DNA from: Pseudomonas sp.
GTDB lineage: Bacteria > Pseudomonadota > Gammaproteobacteria > Pseudomonadales > Pseudomonadaceae
Direction of reading: 5' to 3'
Length of the DNA: 64,000 bases
Assembly (NCBI RefSeq): GCF_002796985.1
Contig: NZ_PEKX01000007.1
Coordinates: 62,001-126,000, forward strand
Made by a program: the position numbers and the translations under genes. Shown piece by piece: positions 33,561 through 42,455 of this stretch. How positions within the stretch are numbered: the stretch's first letter is position 1; every line of letters begins with the position of its first letter. The notes under the pieces were generated by a model that saw only the letters and a program-made list of their open reading frames with translations, made no database searches and was not told where the DNA came from.

Positions 33561-34502
33561 ATGCTCGCACTCCTGCTCCAGACCTTCAGCATCACAGCTC
33601 CGGTCTTCGCCATGCTGTTCCTCGGAGTGCTGTTGCGCCGTGTGGGGGCGATCAATCCGGAGTTCATCCAGACAGCGTCGGCGTTGGTGTTCAACGCCAC
33701 CATGCCGGCGATGCTGTTCCTCGGTATCTACCACTCCGACCTGCACAGTGCGGCGCGGCCGGAAGTGTTGCTGTACTTCTGCGCGGCGACCCTGGTGGGC
33801 TTCCTGCTGGCCTGGGGCTGGGCTGCCTGGCGGGTGCCGCGCGAGGAGCGCGGCGTCTACGTGCAGGGCTCGTTCCGCGGCAACAACGGCATCATCGGCC
33901 TGGCGCTGGCCACCAGTCTCTACGGTGAGCACGGCCTGGCGCTGGGCTCGGTCCTCGCCGCCCTGGTGATCCTCTGCTACAACACGCTGTCCTCGGTGGT
34001 GCTGGCGATCTACAGCCCGAGCATGAAGTCCGACCCGCTGAGCATCGCCCGCAACGTCATCTGCAACCCGCTGATCATCAGTGTGCTGGCGGCGCTGCCG
34101 TTCTCCTGGTTCGGCATCGGCCTGCCCAAGTGGCTGCTGACCTCTGCCGACTACTTCGCCCAAATGACTTTGCCGCTGGCGCTGGTCTGCATCGGTGGGA
34201 CCCTGTCGCTGGCCTCCCTGCGCGAGAGTGGCGGGCTGGCGATCAGCGCGAGCCTGATGAAGATGGTCTGGCTGCCACTGATCTGCACCTCCGTCGCCTG
34301 GTCGCTCGGCTTCCGTGGTGCCGAGCTGGGCATACTCTTCCTTTATTTCGCCAGCCCCACGGCGGCCGCCAGTTACGTTATGGCCCGCGCCGCCAATGCC
34401 AACCACGAACTGGCGGCGTCGATCATCGTCATCACTACCCTGGTGGCGGCGCTGACTACCAACGTCGGCATCTTCGTGCTGCAGTGGGGCGGCTGGATGT
34501 GA
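33561..34502 (+). CDS. AEC-family (auxin efflux carrier-like) transporter
   Basis: A 313-residue inner-membrane protein with about ten helices in two inverted halves, the AEC/Mem_trans pattern: VFAMLFLGVLLRRVGAINPEFIQTASALVFNATMPAMLFL near the start, GSFRGNNGIIGLALA centrally and YFASPTAAASYVMARAANANHELAASIIVITTLVAALT near the end. Bacterial members export or import organic acids or amino-acid derivatives. The ATG at 33561 opens into the first helix; the 11 preceding in-frame codons are proline-rich. Substrate unknown. Confidence 0.88.
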   Translation: MLALLLQTFSITAPVFAMLFLGVLLRRVGAINPEFIQTASALVFNATMPAMLFLGIYHSDLHSAARPEVLLYFCAATLVGFLLAWGWAAWRVPREERGVYVQGSFRGNNGIIGLALATSLYGEHGLALGSVLAALVILCYNTLSSVVLAIYSPSMKSDPLSIARNVICNPLIISVLAALPFSWFGIGLPKWLLTSADYFAQMTLPLALVCIGGTLSLASLRESGGLAISASLMKMVWLPLICTSVAWSLGFRGAELGILFLYFASPTAAASYVMARAANANHELAASIIVITTLVAALTTNVGIFVLQWGGWM

Positions 34503-34670
34503 CTCGGCGCCAGTCGAGATTCTTCCAATTGCTATTGCGCCAAAAGCTATTCGGCTTGTAGGACATTTCCGAAAGATCGCTCTGCATCCCCGCGCCGCGC
34601 AAAGCCCGTTCCGCGCGCCGATAAGACCGGTTACATTTGGCCCCTCGCTATGCACGATCAAGGAATGTTC

Positions 34671-35483
34671 ATGCAGCTCACGCGCCGGATGGTTCGTGCC
34701 GTCTTCTATCTGTCAGCCAGTTTCCTGGCTGCGGCGGCCGTTGCCGAGCCCCGCGCGGAGCTCTCGAGCCCCAGCGCCGGCTGGCGCTATTCCGGCCTGA
34801 CCGATGATCCCAGTGTGCCCCGCGTGGCCTACCCCACGCCGCCCATCGACCGTGGCGGTTCGCGTGGGCGCAGCCTGATCGAAGGCCATCTGCGCGAAGT
34901 GGCCGGCATCGACCGCGCCCAGCGCCTGGTGGTCAACGGCAACCCGCTCCCCCTCTATACCGACGGCGAAGGCAAGTTCGTCCGCCCCTACAACTTCGGT
35001 GCCGGCAGCAACAGCGTTGAGGTGGCCAGCGCCGAGGGCAAATCCCTCAAGCGCATCCAGTTCTATGAAGCCAACAACCACCGGGTCGCACCGCGTCTGC
35101 GCCTGGCGCTGGGCTGGAACGACCCCAAGGCCGAGCTCGACCTGCATATCGTCACGCCCGACGGCCAGCATGCTTTCTGGGCGCGGCCGCGCCTGAGCAA
35201 CGGCGGCGGCCTTGACCCGGACGGCGTCGACGGCCCCGGGCCGGAAATGTTCACCCTGGCTGCGCCGCTGCACGGCACCTATCTGGTCTACGTGAACTAC
35301 TGGGGCAACTACAACGCCAGCCAGGGTTACAACTTCCAGGAAGGCAATCACGAGCAGGATGTGATCACCGCCGAGATCAACCTGGTGTTCAACGAAAATA
35401 CCGTCAACGAGAAGCGCGAGACCTTCGTGGTGCCCATGCGCACCATCGGCGATCTGGTGCTGGTGAAGACCTTCAACTACTGA
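34671..35483 (+). CDS. magA: MagA, DUF2135 (YfaP-like) periplasmic protein
   Basis: A 270-residue exported protein with a signal peptide (about 1-25, AVAEP) and a DUF2135 domain containing RLRLALGWNDPKAELDLHIVTPDGQHAFWA and a C-terminal NEKRETFVVPMRTIGDLVLVKTFNY. The start at 34671 is favoured because AAGGAA lies 5 bases upstream; in-frame ATGs at 34650 and 34665 are poorly spaced. It is the first gene of the mag operon and is paralogous to the last gene, magF. In P. aeruginosa Mag proteins form a complex around MagD. Its molecular role is unknown. Confidence 0.88.
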   Translation: MQLTRRMVRAVFYLSASFLAAAAVAEPRAELSSPSAGWRYSGLTDDPSVPRVAYPTPPIDRGGSRGRSLIEGHLREVAGIDRAQRLVVNGNPLPLYTDGEGKFVRPYNFGAGSNSVEVASAEGKSLKRIQFYEANNHRVAPRLRLALGWNDPKAELDLHIVTPDGQHAFWARPRLSNGGGLDPDGVDGPGPEMFTLAAPLHGTYLVYVNYWGNYNASQGYNFQEGNHEQDVITAEINLVFNENTVNEKRETFVVPMRTIGDLVLVKTFNY

Positions 35484-35521
35484 ATTCGCCCCTCGCAGGG
35501 ATGACACGGGACAAGCGATCC

Positions 35522-37273
35522 ATGAGCGACAATACGCCCTCCAGCAGCCAAGACAGCACCCCTTCGCCGACACCGGCCCAGGCCCCGAGCCGTGGTCCGC
35601 TGATCGCCATCGGCGCGCTCGCCGCCGCGCTGGTCGCCGGCGGCCTGGCCTTGGCCTTCGGCCTGATCCCCGCCTTCCATTCCGCGCCGGTGGGCACCCT
35701 GGAAGCGCCGGAAAGCCCGGAAGTGGTCCGCGACCTCAAGCGCCCGGACGCGCTGATCGAGAGCGCATCCCTCAGCCAGTTGCCCAAGGCCGTGCTGGAA
35801 GTGCCACTGCTGCGCGACGTGCTCACCGAGGACTTCGTCTTCTACTACGAGAACAACGCCGACCGCCTGGGCCTGACCGGCACCCTGCGGCGCATCGTCT
35901 ACGAACACGACCTGACCCTGAAGGACAGCGTGATCGAGGAACTGCTCGATCAGCCAGCCCAGGTCGCTCTGTGGCGCGGTGCTGATGGCCGTCTGCGCGA
36001 TTTCATGGTGGTGCTCAAGCGCGGTGGTCTGGCGAAGGTGCTGGAGCCGCTAGCCAAGGTCGCGGCCGACGATACCCAGCTGAAGAAAGTCTCGGAAATC
36101 CAGGTGAAGGGCAGTGCCACACCGCTCTACAGCTTGCGCTACGGCGCTGAGAAGACCCTGCTGTTCGCCTCCCATGGCGACCAGATGCTGGTGCTGTCGA
36201 ACCCGAAGATGCTCTTCACCGCCGCCGGCTACGACGACCTGGGCGAGCCTGACGCCGCCGTCGCCAAGGACCTGGGCGCCGCGCTGGAAGGCGAACCGCT
36301 GTTCGCCAAGGACTTCGCCCTGGAGCCGCGCGGCGAGCTGCAACAGCGCATCACCCTGGGCGCTGGCGTGCTCGCCATGGGCTACCAGCGCTTCATTCCG
36401 ACCTTCGCCGGCGTGCGCTTCGAGCAGGGCAAGGACGGCTGGCACAGTTACCTGGCGCTCAATGAAGTGGCCCGCCAACCGGACCTGGATTTCACCCCCG
36501 TTTGGCAGGCCATGCCGATGGGCGCCAGCGCCTGCGTCGCGCTGCCGGTCACGCCCGGTCTATACGACAGCATGCTGGTGAAGCTGGGCGCAGAGCAGAA
36601 GATGGCCGCGTCGTTCTCCGAACACCTATCCGGCGCCGCCGGCCTGTGCTGGTACCCGGAGTCGCGCCTGCACTCGCCGCTGCTCGCGGTTAAGCTCGAC
36701 GCACCCGCCAGCCCCGAGCTGGATGAGGAACTGGGCAAGCTGTTCAGCGGCATGATCGGTGCCTACGAGGCCAATGTGGAAGGAGGTTCCTTCCCGGTGG
36801 ACAGCCGCGCCGAGGGCGATGGGCGACTCTGGCAGCGCCAGGTCAGCTCGCGCTTCGGCCAGTATCCGGCCAGTGAGGCGGAGAATCCCGATCAGGTCAG
36901 CGGCAACGGCTTCTTCCGCGTCAGCCTGCTGCGCGATGGCAACACCCTGCTGTTCTCCATCGACGACAAGCTGCTCGACAAGGCCCGCAACACCCTGGCC
37001 AAGCGTTACCCGCCGCTATCCGACGTGCTGCCGAAGGATGCCCTGGTGCCCGCCTACCTGGCACCCAAGACGCTTTCCGCACTGCTCCAGCGCGAGACCC
37101 TCGACAGCCTGCCGCAGGACCTCGAACCGGTGTTCCGCAACGCCGCCGACACGCTGCTCCTGCCGCGCCTGAAGACCCTCGCCGGCAACGGCTCCTACGC
37201 CCTGACCCTGCCGGCCGGCAGCGAACCCAGCGGCGAGTGGGAGTGGCTGCCGCTGGAATGGAAGGCGCTGTGA
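35522..37273 (+). CDS. magB: MagB, DUF2138 (YfaA-like) membrane-anchored protein
   Basis: A 583-residue protein with a short Ser/Pro-rich cytoplasmic N-terminus, one membrane helix (about 26-50, PLIAIGALAAALVAGGLALAFGL) and a large periplasmic DUF2138 domain with no recognised catalytic motif. The start at 35522 (MSDNTPSSS) has GGGA about 10 bases upstream; an ATG at 35501 abuts its purine tract. It lies 38 bases after magA, and its stop overlaps the GTG start of magC (GTGA). In other bacteria DUF2138 genes are confined to this alpha-2-macroglobulin operon type. Confidence 0.88.
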   Translation: MSDNTPSSSQDSTPSPTPAQAPSRGPLIAIGALAAALVAGGLALAFGLIPAFHSAPVGTLEAPESPEVVRDLKRPDALIESASLSQLPKAVLEVPLLRDVLTEDFVFYYENNADRLGLTGTLRRIVYEHDLTLKDSVIEELLDQPAQVALWRGADGRLRDFMVVLKRGGLAKVLEPLAKVAADDTQLKKVSEIQVKGSATPLYSLRYGAEKTLLFASHGDQMLVLSNPKMLFTAAGYDDLGEPDAAVAKDLGAALEGEPLFAKDFALEPRGELQQRITLGAGVLAMGYQRFIPTFAGVRFEQGKDGWHSYLALNEVARQPDLDFTPVWQAMPMGASACVALPVTPGLYDSMLVKLGAEQKMAASFSEHLSGAAGLCWYPESRLHSPLLAVKLDAPASPELDEELGKLFSGMIGAYEANVEGGSFPVDSRAEGDGRLWQRQVSSRFGQYPASEAENPDQVSGNGFFRVSLLRDGNTLLFSIDDKLLDKARNTLAKRYPPLSDVLPKDALVPAYLAPKTLSALLQRETLDSLPQDLEPVFRNAADTLLLPRLKTLAGNGSYALTLPAGSEPSGEWEWLPLEWKAL

Positions 37274-37902
37274 TCCGCAAACCCTTCACGCTGCTGGCTG
37301 CTCTGCTGGTCGCCACGTTGGCGCACGCATCGGAGCCGGCGCTGGATGCGCAGCAGACCCAGGTGTTCCGCGCCTGGTTCGTGCGCATCGCCGAGGAGCA
37401 GCTGCGCCGCGGGCCGAATCCGCGCTGGTACCAGCAGGATTGCGCCGGCCTCGTGCGCTTCGCCGCCAACGAGGCGCTGAAGGTGCACGACGCCAAGTGG
37501 TTGCGCGCCAATGGCCTGTCCAATCGCTACCTGCCGCCGGAGCTGGAACTGTCCGATGGGCAGCGCAGTCTCGCGCAGACCTGGCAACAGGGCGGCGGCA
37601 AGACCGGCCCCTACGTCAACGCGATCAAACTCATTCAATACAACAGCCAGCTCGTTGGCCGCGACCTCAACCAGGCGCGCCCCGGCGACCTGATGTTCTT
37701 CGACCAGGGCGATGACCAGCATCTGATGATCTGGATGGGCCGCGACATCGCTTATCACACCGGCACTCGTACGGCGACCGACAACGGCATGCGCTCGGTC
37801 AGCCTGCAACAACTCATGACATGGAAGGACACCCGATGGATACCCGACGAATCCAATCCCAACTTTATCGGCGTCTATCGCTTGTCCTTCCTGACCCGAT
37901 GA
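37270..37902 (+). CDS. magC: MagC, DUF1175 (YfaT-like) predicted NlpC/P60-fold protein
   Basis: A 210-residue exported protein with a signal peptide (about 1-20, LAHA-SEP). The mature part has the NlpC/P60 pattern: D57-C58-A-G-L-V (like DCSGLV), then PGDLMFF followed by H151 (DDQHLMIWMG) and H163 (AYHTG). Cys58 and His151 are therefore the expected nucleophile and base of a papain-like amidase. The GTG at 37270 was chosen for GTGA coupling to magB and AAGG upstream; an in-frame ATG 12 bases earlier is an alternative. The stop overlaps the magD ATG. Confidence 0.85.
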   Translation: MIRKPFTLLAALLVATLAHASEPALDAQQTQVFRAWFVRIAEEQLRRGPNPRWYQQDCAGLVRFAANEALKVHDAKWLRANGLSNRYLPPELELSDGQRSLAQTWQQGGGKTGPYVNAIKLIQYNSQLVGRDLNQARPGDLMFFDQGDDQHLMIWMGRDIAYHTGTRTATDNGMRSVSLQQLMTWKDTRWIPDESNPNFIGVYRLSFLTR

Positions 37903-40900
37903 CCGCGCTGCGCGGCATTGCCGCTGCCCTGGCCTGCGCCGGCCTGCTCGCCGCCGCACCCGCAATCGTGCAGGCGGACGACGACGTTCCGGCGAGCGGC
38001 TATTCGCCCATGGCCGGCGAGTCGTTCTTCCTGCTCGCCGACTCGAGCTTCGCTTCCGACGAGGTGGCCAAGGTGCGCCTGGAAGCGCCGGGCCGCGACT
38101 ACCGTCGCTACCGCATGGAGCCCTACGGCGGTGCGGACATCCGCGTCTACCGCATCGACAAGCCGCTGGACTTCCTCAAGCGCCAGAAGAACCTGCACCG
38201 CGTGCTGTCCGAAGGGCAGTTCAAGGGCGAGGGCTTGTCCAACACCCTGGCCTACCTGTGGGACAACTGGTACCGCAAGTCGCGTCGGGTGATGCAGCGG
38301 ACCTTCTCCTACGAGTCGCGCCAGCAGGTCACCGAGGTGGTGCCCGAGCTGAAGATGGGCAATGCCATCAAGGCGCCGACGCCCTACGACGCGCAGCCGC
38401 AGTACGCGCCGATTCCCGGCTTGCCGATGGTCAGCCAGTTCCGCTATCCGCTGTGGGATGCCAAACCGATCCAGCCGCCGAAGGAAGTCACCCTCGCCGG
38501 CTCCTCCAGCGAGTTCATCAACGTCGCGCCGGGCAACGTCTACGTACCACTGGGCAAGCTGAAGCCCGGCCTGTACCTGGTCGAAGCGCTGGTCGGCAAA
38601 TACCGCGCGACCACCGTGGTGTTCGTCTCCAACAGCGTGGCGGTGAGCAAGATCGCCGGCAATGAGCTGCTGGTGTGGACCGCGCGCAAGCATGAAGGCA
38701 CGCCGGTGGGCGGCGCCAAGGTGCTGTGGACCGACGGCCTGGGTGTGATGAGCAGCGGCAGCAGCGACGCCGACGGCTTGCTGCGCCTGCAGCACATCAG
38801 CCCCGAGCGCTCCTTCGTGATCGGCGAGGACGAGGAGGGCGGCGTCTTCGTCGCCGAGAACTTCTATTACGACAGCGAAATCTACGACACCAAGCTCTAC
38901 GCCTTCACCGACCGCCCGCTCTACCGTCCGGGCGACTGGGTGTCGCTGAAGATCGTCGGCCGCGAGTTCAAGAACTCCCGTGAGTCGCAGTCGCCGCAGA
39001 GCGCGCCGCTGCGCCTGTCGGTGATCGACGCCGCGGGCACCACGCTGCAGACTCTGGACCTCAAGTACGACGCCAGGAGCGGCACCAACGGCCGCTTCCA
39101 GCTGCCGGCCAACGCCGTTGCCGGCGGTTACGAACTGCGCTTCGACTACCGCGACCAGACCTACAGCAGCGCCTTCCGCGTCGCCGAGTACATCAAGCCG
39201 CACTTCGAGATTTCCCTCGACCTGGCCAAGCCGGATTTCAAGACCGGCGAGCCGGTGAAAGGCAACCTGATCCTGCTCTACCCGGACGGCAAGCCGGTGG
39301 CCAATGCCCGCCTTGAACTGAGTCTGCGCGCCCAGCAGTTGTCCATGGTGGACAACGAACTGCAGTACCTCGGCCAGTTCCCCGTGGAGCTGACCAGCGC
39401 ACAGATCACCACCGACGCCCAGGGGCGCGCGGCGCTGGACCTGCCGGCGGCGGAGAAGCCCAGCCGCTACATGCTTACCGTGTTCGCCAGCGATGGCGCC
39501 GCGTACCGCGTGAAGACCAGCAAGGAAATCCTCATCGAGCGTGGCGCCGCGCGCTACCGCGTGAATGCGCCGCAGCGCTTCAGCGCCGCCGGTGACAAGG
39601 TCGAGTTCAGCTACGCCGCCGAACAGCAGACGCAGATCCAGCCGACCGCCTACCGCTGGCTGCGCCTGGAAGACCGCAGCAGCGGCGACGGCGCAGTGGC
39701 CGACGGCAAGTTCGCCATCACCTTCGACAAACCCGGCACCTACAGCGTTGAGCTGCGCGACAAGGCCGGCCAACTGCTCGGCGGCACCGGCCACTCGGTC
39801 AGCGGTGATGGCGTGAAGGCCGTGCCGGGCACCGTGGAAATCGTCCTCGACAAGGCCGAGTACCAGGCGGGTGAAGAAGCGCTGGCGCTGATCACCTTCC
39901 CCGAGCCGGTGGACGACGCGCTGCTGTCGCTGGAGCGCGACAAGGTCGAGGCCACCGCGCTGCTGTCCAAGGGCGGCGACTGGCTGAAGCTGGAGAAGCT
40001 CAACCCGACCCAGTACCGCGCACGCATTCCGGTGAAGGCCGAGTTCTCGCCGAACCTGACCTTCTCCGTGCTCTACACCCGCAGCGGCGACTACAGCTTC
40101 CAGAACGCCGGCATCAAGGTCGCCGTGCCGCAGGTGGAGATCGCCGTCAGCACCGACAAGGAACGCTACGAGCCGGGTGAGACGGTTACCGTCAACCTCG
40201 ACACCGCCTACGCCGGCAAGCCGGTCTCCAGCCACCTCACCGTGAGTGTGGTGGACGAGATGATCTACGCGCTGCAGCCGGAGATCGCCCCGGGCATCGA
40301 CCAGTTCTTCTACCACCCGCGCCGCAACAACGTGCGCACCAGCGCCAGCCTCGCGTTCATCAGCTACGACGTGGCACTGCCCGGCACGCCCAGCGCGCCC
40401 GGCCGCGCCAACCGCAGCGAGCGTGGCGTGAAGGTGCTGGAGCGCCCGCGCCGCGAGGAAGTCGACACCGCCGCCTGGGAGCCGGAGCTGGTCACCGACG
40501 CCAACGGCAAAGCCCAGTTCAAGTTCCGCATGCCCGACTCCCTGACCCGCTGGCGCATCACCGCCCGCGCCATGGATGACCAAGGGCAGGTCGGCCAGAA
40601 GAAGCAGTTCATCCGCTCCGAGAAGCCGCTGTACCTGAAATGGAGCGGCCCGAAACGCTTCCGCACTGGCGATGCGCCTGACCTCGGCCTGTTCGTCTTC
40701 AACCAGGGCGAGCAGGACGCCAAGGCAGAGCTGCTGATCCGCGCCAACGGTACGGAGAAGACCCAGGCGCTGGACCTCAAGCGCGGCGTCAACTACATCG
40801 CCCTGCCGCCACAGCCGCTCAGCGATGGCGACTGGAGCGTCGAGCTACGCCAGGACGGCAAGGCACGCGACAGTCTCGGCGTGCACTTCAGTCTGGTGGC

Positions 40901-42452
40901 GGACAGCTGGCAAGTACTGCAATCCAGGCCGCTGCAGGTCAACGCGCAGAACACCCCGCTGCAGTTGCCGGCGGATGCCCGCGACGTCAGCCTGCGCCTG
41001 GATGACAGCGCCCAGGCCCTGCTGCGCGGCAACCTCGACTCGCTGCTCGATTACCCCTGGGGTGGCGTCGAGCAGACCGCTAGCCAGTTGCTGCCGCTCA
41101 GCGTCGCGTACCCGATGCTGGCCAACGGCGAGCCGCGCGTGCGCGACCGCCTGCGGCTGATCATGCAGACCAGCCGCCTGCGCCTGGTGCAGATGGCCGG
41201 CCCGGACGCCTACTTCACCTGGTGGGGTGGCGAAGACTACGACGCCTTCCTTACCGCGTACGCCTACTACGCCGACTGGCACGCCAGTCGCGCGCTGGAA
41301 ATCCAGCTGCCGCCGGACCACTGGCAGCGCGTACTGGAGCTTTACTCCGCACGCGCCAGCGCCACACCGTTGCTGCAGCGCGCACTGATCCTGGCCTTCG
41401 CCCGCGACATGAAGTTGCCGGTGCAGACCCTGGTCAGCGGCCTGCTCACCGACCTGGAGAACGCCGGCAAGGGCGAGGCGGCGAAGTCGGTGAACGACTT
41501 CGACAGCGACGACAGCCTGGTCATGGGCCAGCCGGATTCCGAGCTGGGCCTGGCGGTGGCACGTGTACTGACGGCCAGCCTGGCCGAGCAGAACAAGGTC
41601 GCGCTGCCGCAAGGTTTCGCCAAGCAACTGGATGGTGCGCGCCTGAAGCTGAACACCAGCGACCAGCCGTTCGCCCGTGCCGTGCAGCTCTATAGCGGTA
41701 CCGTCGATGCCAGCCGTGCCCGCGCACTGCTGCAGAGCCTGGCGCCGCAGCAATCCACCGTCGAACGCGCTCTGGCGCTGACCTGGATGCAGCGCGCCGT
41801 GGCCGATGCCCCGGCTGCCGAGCTGCCCAAGCCGGTCGCGGGCTGGAAGGAAAGCCACAGCACCACCGGCGATGCCTTCTGGCAATGGCAGGGCAATGAC
41901 GTGCCTGCGCAGTTGGACCTGAGCGCCGCGCCGTCGCGACCGCTCAACGCTTCCGTGACCTTCCGCAGCGCCGAAGCGCCGGCCAGCCAGCTGCCGGTGA
42001 CCATCAAGCGCCGCCTGCTGCGCCTGGTGCCGGGCGAGGACGCCTTCGCCTTCAGCGCCGAGGAACTGGGTGACAAGCCGCTGTCCAGCGACGAGCTGTA
42101 CCTGGACGAAGTGACCCTGACCACCGAGCAGGCACAAGCCCTGCGGTACGGCATGCTGGAAGTGCCGCTGCCGCCGGGCGCGGACGTCGAACGCACCACC
42201 TGGGGCCTGCAGATCAGCGGCCTGGGCGGCGTCGAGGCGACCAGCCTGGAGCGCGCGCGCAACGAACCGGGTGACCTGTTCTATGGCGTGCCGGTGGACA
42301 CTCTGGGCGGCGAGCTGCGCTTCCGCCATCTGGTGCGCTTCTCGCAGAAGGGCGAGTTCGTCCTGCCGCCGGCGCGTTACCAGCGCCTCTACGCGCCGCA
42401 GGAGCAGGCGCTGGAGCAGAAGCCGGCCCTGGCGAAGATCAAGGTTCAGTAA
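37899..42452 (+). CDS. magD: MagD, bacterial alpha-2-macroglobulin without thioester (YfaS type)
   Basis: A 1517-residue periplasmic protein with a signal peptide (about 1-25) followed by macroglobulin-like domains (about 90-780) and an A2M domain around 855-900 (AAWEPELVTDANGKAQFKFRMPDSLTRWRI). A helical thioester-domain equivalent follows at about 1045-1300, where CxEQ is replaced by G1056-V-E-Q, so no internal thioester can form. These proteins resemble protease-trapping alpha-2-macroglobulins. The start is the ATG at 37899, overlapping the magC stop (ATGA); the length matches my memory of P. aeruginosa MagD (about 1516). An ATG at 37821 would add a non-signal extension inside magC. Confidence 0.94.
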   Translation: MTALRGIAAALACAGLLAAAPAIVQADDDVPASGYSPMAGESFFLLADSSFASDEVAKVRLEAPGRDYRRYRMEPYGGADIRVYRIDKPLDFLKRQKNLHRVLSEGQFKGEGLSNTLAYLWDNWYRKSRRVMQRTFSYESRQQVTEVVPELKMGNAIKAPTPYDAQPQYAPIPGLPMVSQFRYPLWDAKPIQPPKEVTLAGSSSEFINVAPGNVYVPLGKLKPGLYLVEALVGKYRATTVVFVSNSVAVSKIAGNELLVWTARKHEGTPVGGAKVLWTDGLGVMSSGSSDADGLLRLQHISPERSFVIGEDEEGGVFVAENFYYDSEIYDTKLYAFTDRPLYRPGDWVSLKIVGREFKNSRESQSPQSAPLRLSVIDAAGTTLQTLDLKYDARSGTNGRFQLPANAVAGGYELRFDYRDQTYSSAFRVAEYIKPHFEISLDLAKPDFKTGEPVKGNLILLYPDGKPVANARLELSLRAQQLSMVDNELQYLGQFPVELTSAQITTDAQGRAALDLPAAEKPSRYMLTVFASDGAAYRVKTSKEILIERGAARYRVNAPQRFSAAGDKVEFSYAAEQQTQIQPTAYRWLRLEDRSSGDGAVADGKFAITFDKPGTYSVELRDKAGQLLGGTGHSVSGDGVKAVPGTVEIVLDKAEYQAGEEALALITFPEPVDDALLSLERDKVEATALLSKGGDWLKLEKLNPTQYRARIPVKAEFSPNLTFSVLYTRSGDYSFQNAGIKVAVPQVEIAVSTDKERYEPGETVTVNLDTAYAGKPVSSHLTVSVVDEMIYALQPEIAPGIDQFFYHPRRNNVRTSASLAFISYDVALPGTPSAPGRANRSERGVKVLERPRREEVDTAAWEPELVTDANGKAQFKFRMPDSLTRWRITARAMDDQGQVGQKKQFIRSEKPLYLKWSGPKRFRTGDAPDLGLFVFNQGEQDAKAELLIRANGTEKTQALDLKRGVNYIALPPQPLSDGDWSVELRQDGKARDSLGVHFSLVADSWQVLQSRPLQVNAQNTPLQLPADARDVSLRLDDSAQALLRGNLDSLLDYPWGGVEQTASQLLPLSVAYPMLANGEPRVRDRLRLIMQTSRLRLVQMAGPDAYFTWWGGEDYDAFLTAYAYYADWHASRALEIQLPPDHWQRVLELYSARASATPLLQRALILAFARDMKLPVQTLVSGLLTDLENAGKGEAAKSVNDFDSDDSLVMGQPDSELGLAVARVLTASLAEQNKVALPQGFAKQLDGARLKLNTSDQPFARAVQLYSGTVDASRARALLQSLAPQQSTVERALALTWMQRAVADAPAAELPKPVAGWKESHSTTGDAFWQWQGNDVPAQLDLSAAPSRPLNASVTFRSAEAPASQLPVTIKRRLLRLVPGEDAFAFSAEELGDKPLSSDELYLDEVTLTTEQAQALRYGMLEVPLPPGADVERTTWGLQISGLGGVEATSLERARNEPGDLFYGVPVDTLGGELRFRHLVRFSQKGEFVLPPARYQRLYAPQEQALEQKPALAKIKVQ

Positions 42453-42455
42453 TCG

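Noticed and set aside
37875..40583. A 902-codon open frame on the minus strand across magC/magD.
   Set aside because: It is antisense to an unmistakable MagD, is rich in Val/Ala/Gly/His/Arg without domain patterning, and reflects high third-position GC in the real gene. The same applies to the long minus frame at 40845-43670.
41061..41075. A possible thioester site in MagD.
   Set aside because: The sequence reads G-G-V-E-Q; the cysteine needed for the CxEQ thioester is absent.
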